Assembly (NCBI GenBank): GCA_036867785.1
Contig: CP145423.1
Coordinates: forward strand, 558,001 to 622,000
Reading direction: 5' to 3'
Origin: Plasmodiophora brassicae
Taxonomy: Eukaryota > Endomyxa: Phytomyxea > Phytomyxea > Plasmodiophorida
Length of the DNA: 64,000 nt
Part shown: positions 63,817 to 64,000 of the stretch, piece after piece
Position numbering within the stretch: the stretch's first letter is position 1
Layout of the letters: the number at the start of each line of letters is the position of its first letter
The notes under the pieces: generated by a model
Told to the model about the DNA's origin: nothing
Seen by the model: the letters and a program-made list of their open reading frames with translations, nothing else
Databases searched by the model: none
Made by a program: the position numbers and the translations under genes

Positions 63817-64000
63817 ATGACGACGACGGCGACCTCGATCGTGCAGGCCGCCCAGCAGCTCTTGAACGTTTATGGCACGTCTATCGTGTTCGCCCTCGTG
63901 TGGGGTTCCCTCCTGATGGCGTTCCTGCACGCCATCGCGTACATTGTCACCTACATTGTCACCCTGGGCAACGTGGTCGTTTACGGGGAGAAGGACCAGG
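63817..64000 (+). CDS. Chitin synthase 2 paralogue, 5' part (cut by window edge)
   Basis: 61 codons from MTTTATSIVQAAQQLL, the same residues as the start of the minus-strand gene at 55,749, open to the last base. The ~200-base upstream region is also shared. It is probably an intact or recently intact second copy in head-to-head orientation. Confidence 0.8.
   Translation, partial: MTTTATSIVQAAQQLLNVYGTSIVFALVWGSLLMAFLHAIAYIVTYIVTLGNVVVYGEKDQ

Larger units (their letters stand above)
61190..64000. repeat. Large imperfect inverted repeat, right arm (cut by window edge)
   Basis: Reverse complement of 55,566-58,205. Contains fragments 61,998-62,470 (+) and 62,400-62,840 (-), and ends with the 5' part of a plus-strand chitin synthase gene that continues past the window. 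Relative to the left arm it has an insertion near 62,970-63,020. Confidence 0.88.

Noticed and set aside
1-64000. Bacterial operons, Shine-Dalgarno sites, CRISPR arrays, rRNA genes
   Set aside because: Spliced genes and eukaryote-specific families throughout; no rRNA-like conserved blocks or complete tRNAs were recognised.

Overview
The window is nuclear DNA of a compact, GC-rich unicellular eukaryote. Genes lie a few tens to a few hundred bases apart on both strands. Wherever a protein family let me test a splice, the intron was short, mostly 50-66 nt with GT/AG ends. The gene set is eukaryotic throughout: ARP2, GBF1-type ARF-GEF, POLD3, ALG7, SLC25-type carrier, DGAT2, TTC5, ZPR1-like and two chitin synthases. 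Multiple chitin synthases together with high GC and tiny introns make a plasmodiophorid (Rhizaria, Plasmodiophora-like) my best guess. That is inference, not something the sequence proves.

Layout. 1-6 kb: a DYW-type PPR protein cut by the left edge, an HD-domain phosphohydrolase, a mitochondrial carrier, a coiled-coil protein and a MORN-repeat protein. 6-14 kb: a low-density tandem array of a ~2.63 kb unit carrying a proline-rich protein with two WH2-like segments; the middle copy is a chimera of its neighbours. 14.3-25.5 kb: dense housekeeping genes. These are a TRIP4 N-domain-like protein, a 13-exon fusion of a cysteine-desulfurase-like PLP enzyme with a TtcA-like tRNA thiolase, ALG7, a DGAT2-like acyltransferase, a BMT5-like rRNA methyltransferase with zinc fingers, two small proteins, ARP2 and a secreted cysteine-rich PAN-like protein. 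25.7-32.6 kb: an LRR gene built as about one repeat per exon, a TTC5 orthologue, and chitin synthase 1 (8 exons). 32.7-36.4 kb: four tandem membrane proteins, three with a C-terminal RING and one that has lost it. 37-40.3 kb: a POLD3-UNG fusion gene beside a stand-alone UNG paralogue. 40.3-52.1 kb: two small proteins, a full GBF1-type ARF-GEF, a single-module ZPR1-like protein and a 1,614-residue protein I do not recognise.

53.9-64 kb: an intronless chitin synthase 2 on the minus strand, then a large imperfect inverted repeat running to the right edge. Its right arm begins a second, plus-strand copy of the same gene. Between the two lie at least six broken N-terminal or C-terminal chitin synthase fragments in both orientations, a smaller nested inverted repeat, and one intact-looking HEAT-like gene whose stop codon falls inside the repeat.

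Themes. Two gene fusions couple proteins of one pathway: sulfur mobilisation with tRNA thiolation, and the replicative polymerase subunit with uracil repair. Chitin synthesis is represented by two divergent loci. Several families (RING proteins, UNG, chitin synthase, the proline-rich protein) sit as local duplications, so the region duplicates and rearranges actively. All splice models were read by eye from frame, GT/AG ends and family conservation, and none has transcript support.
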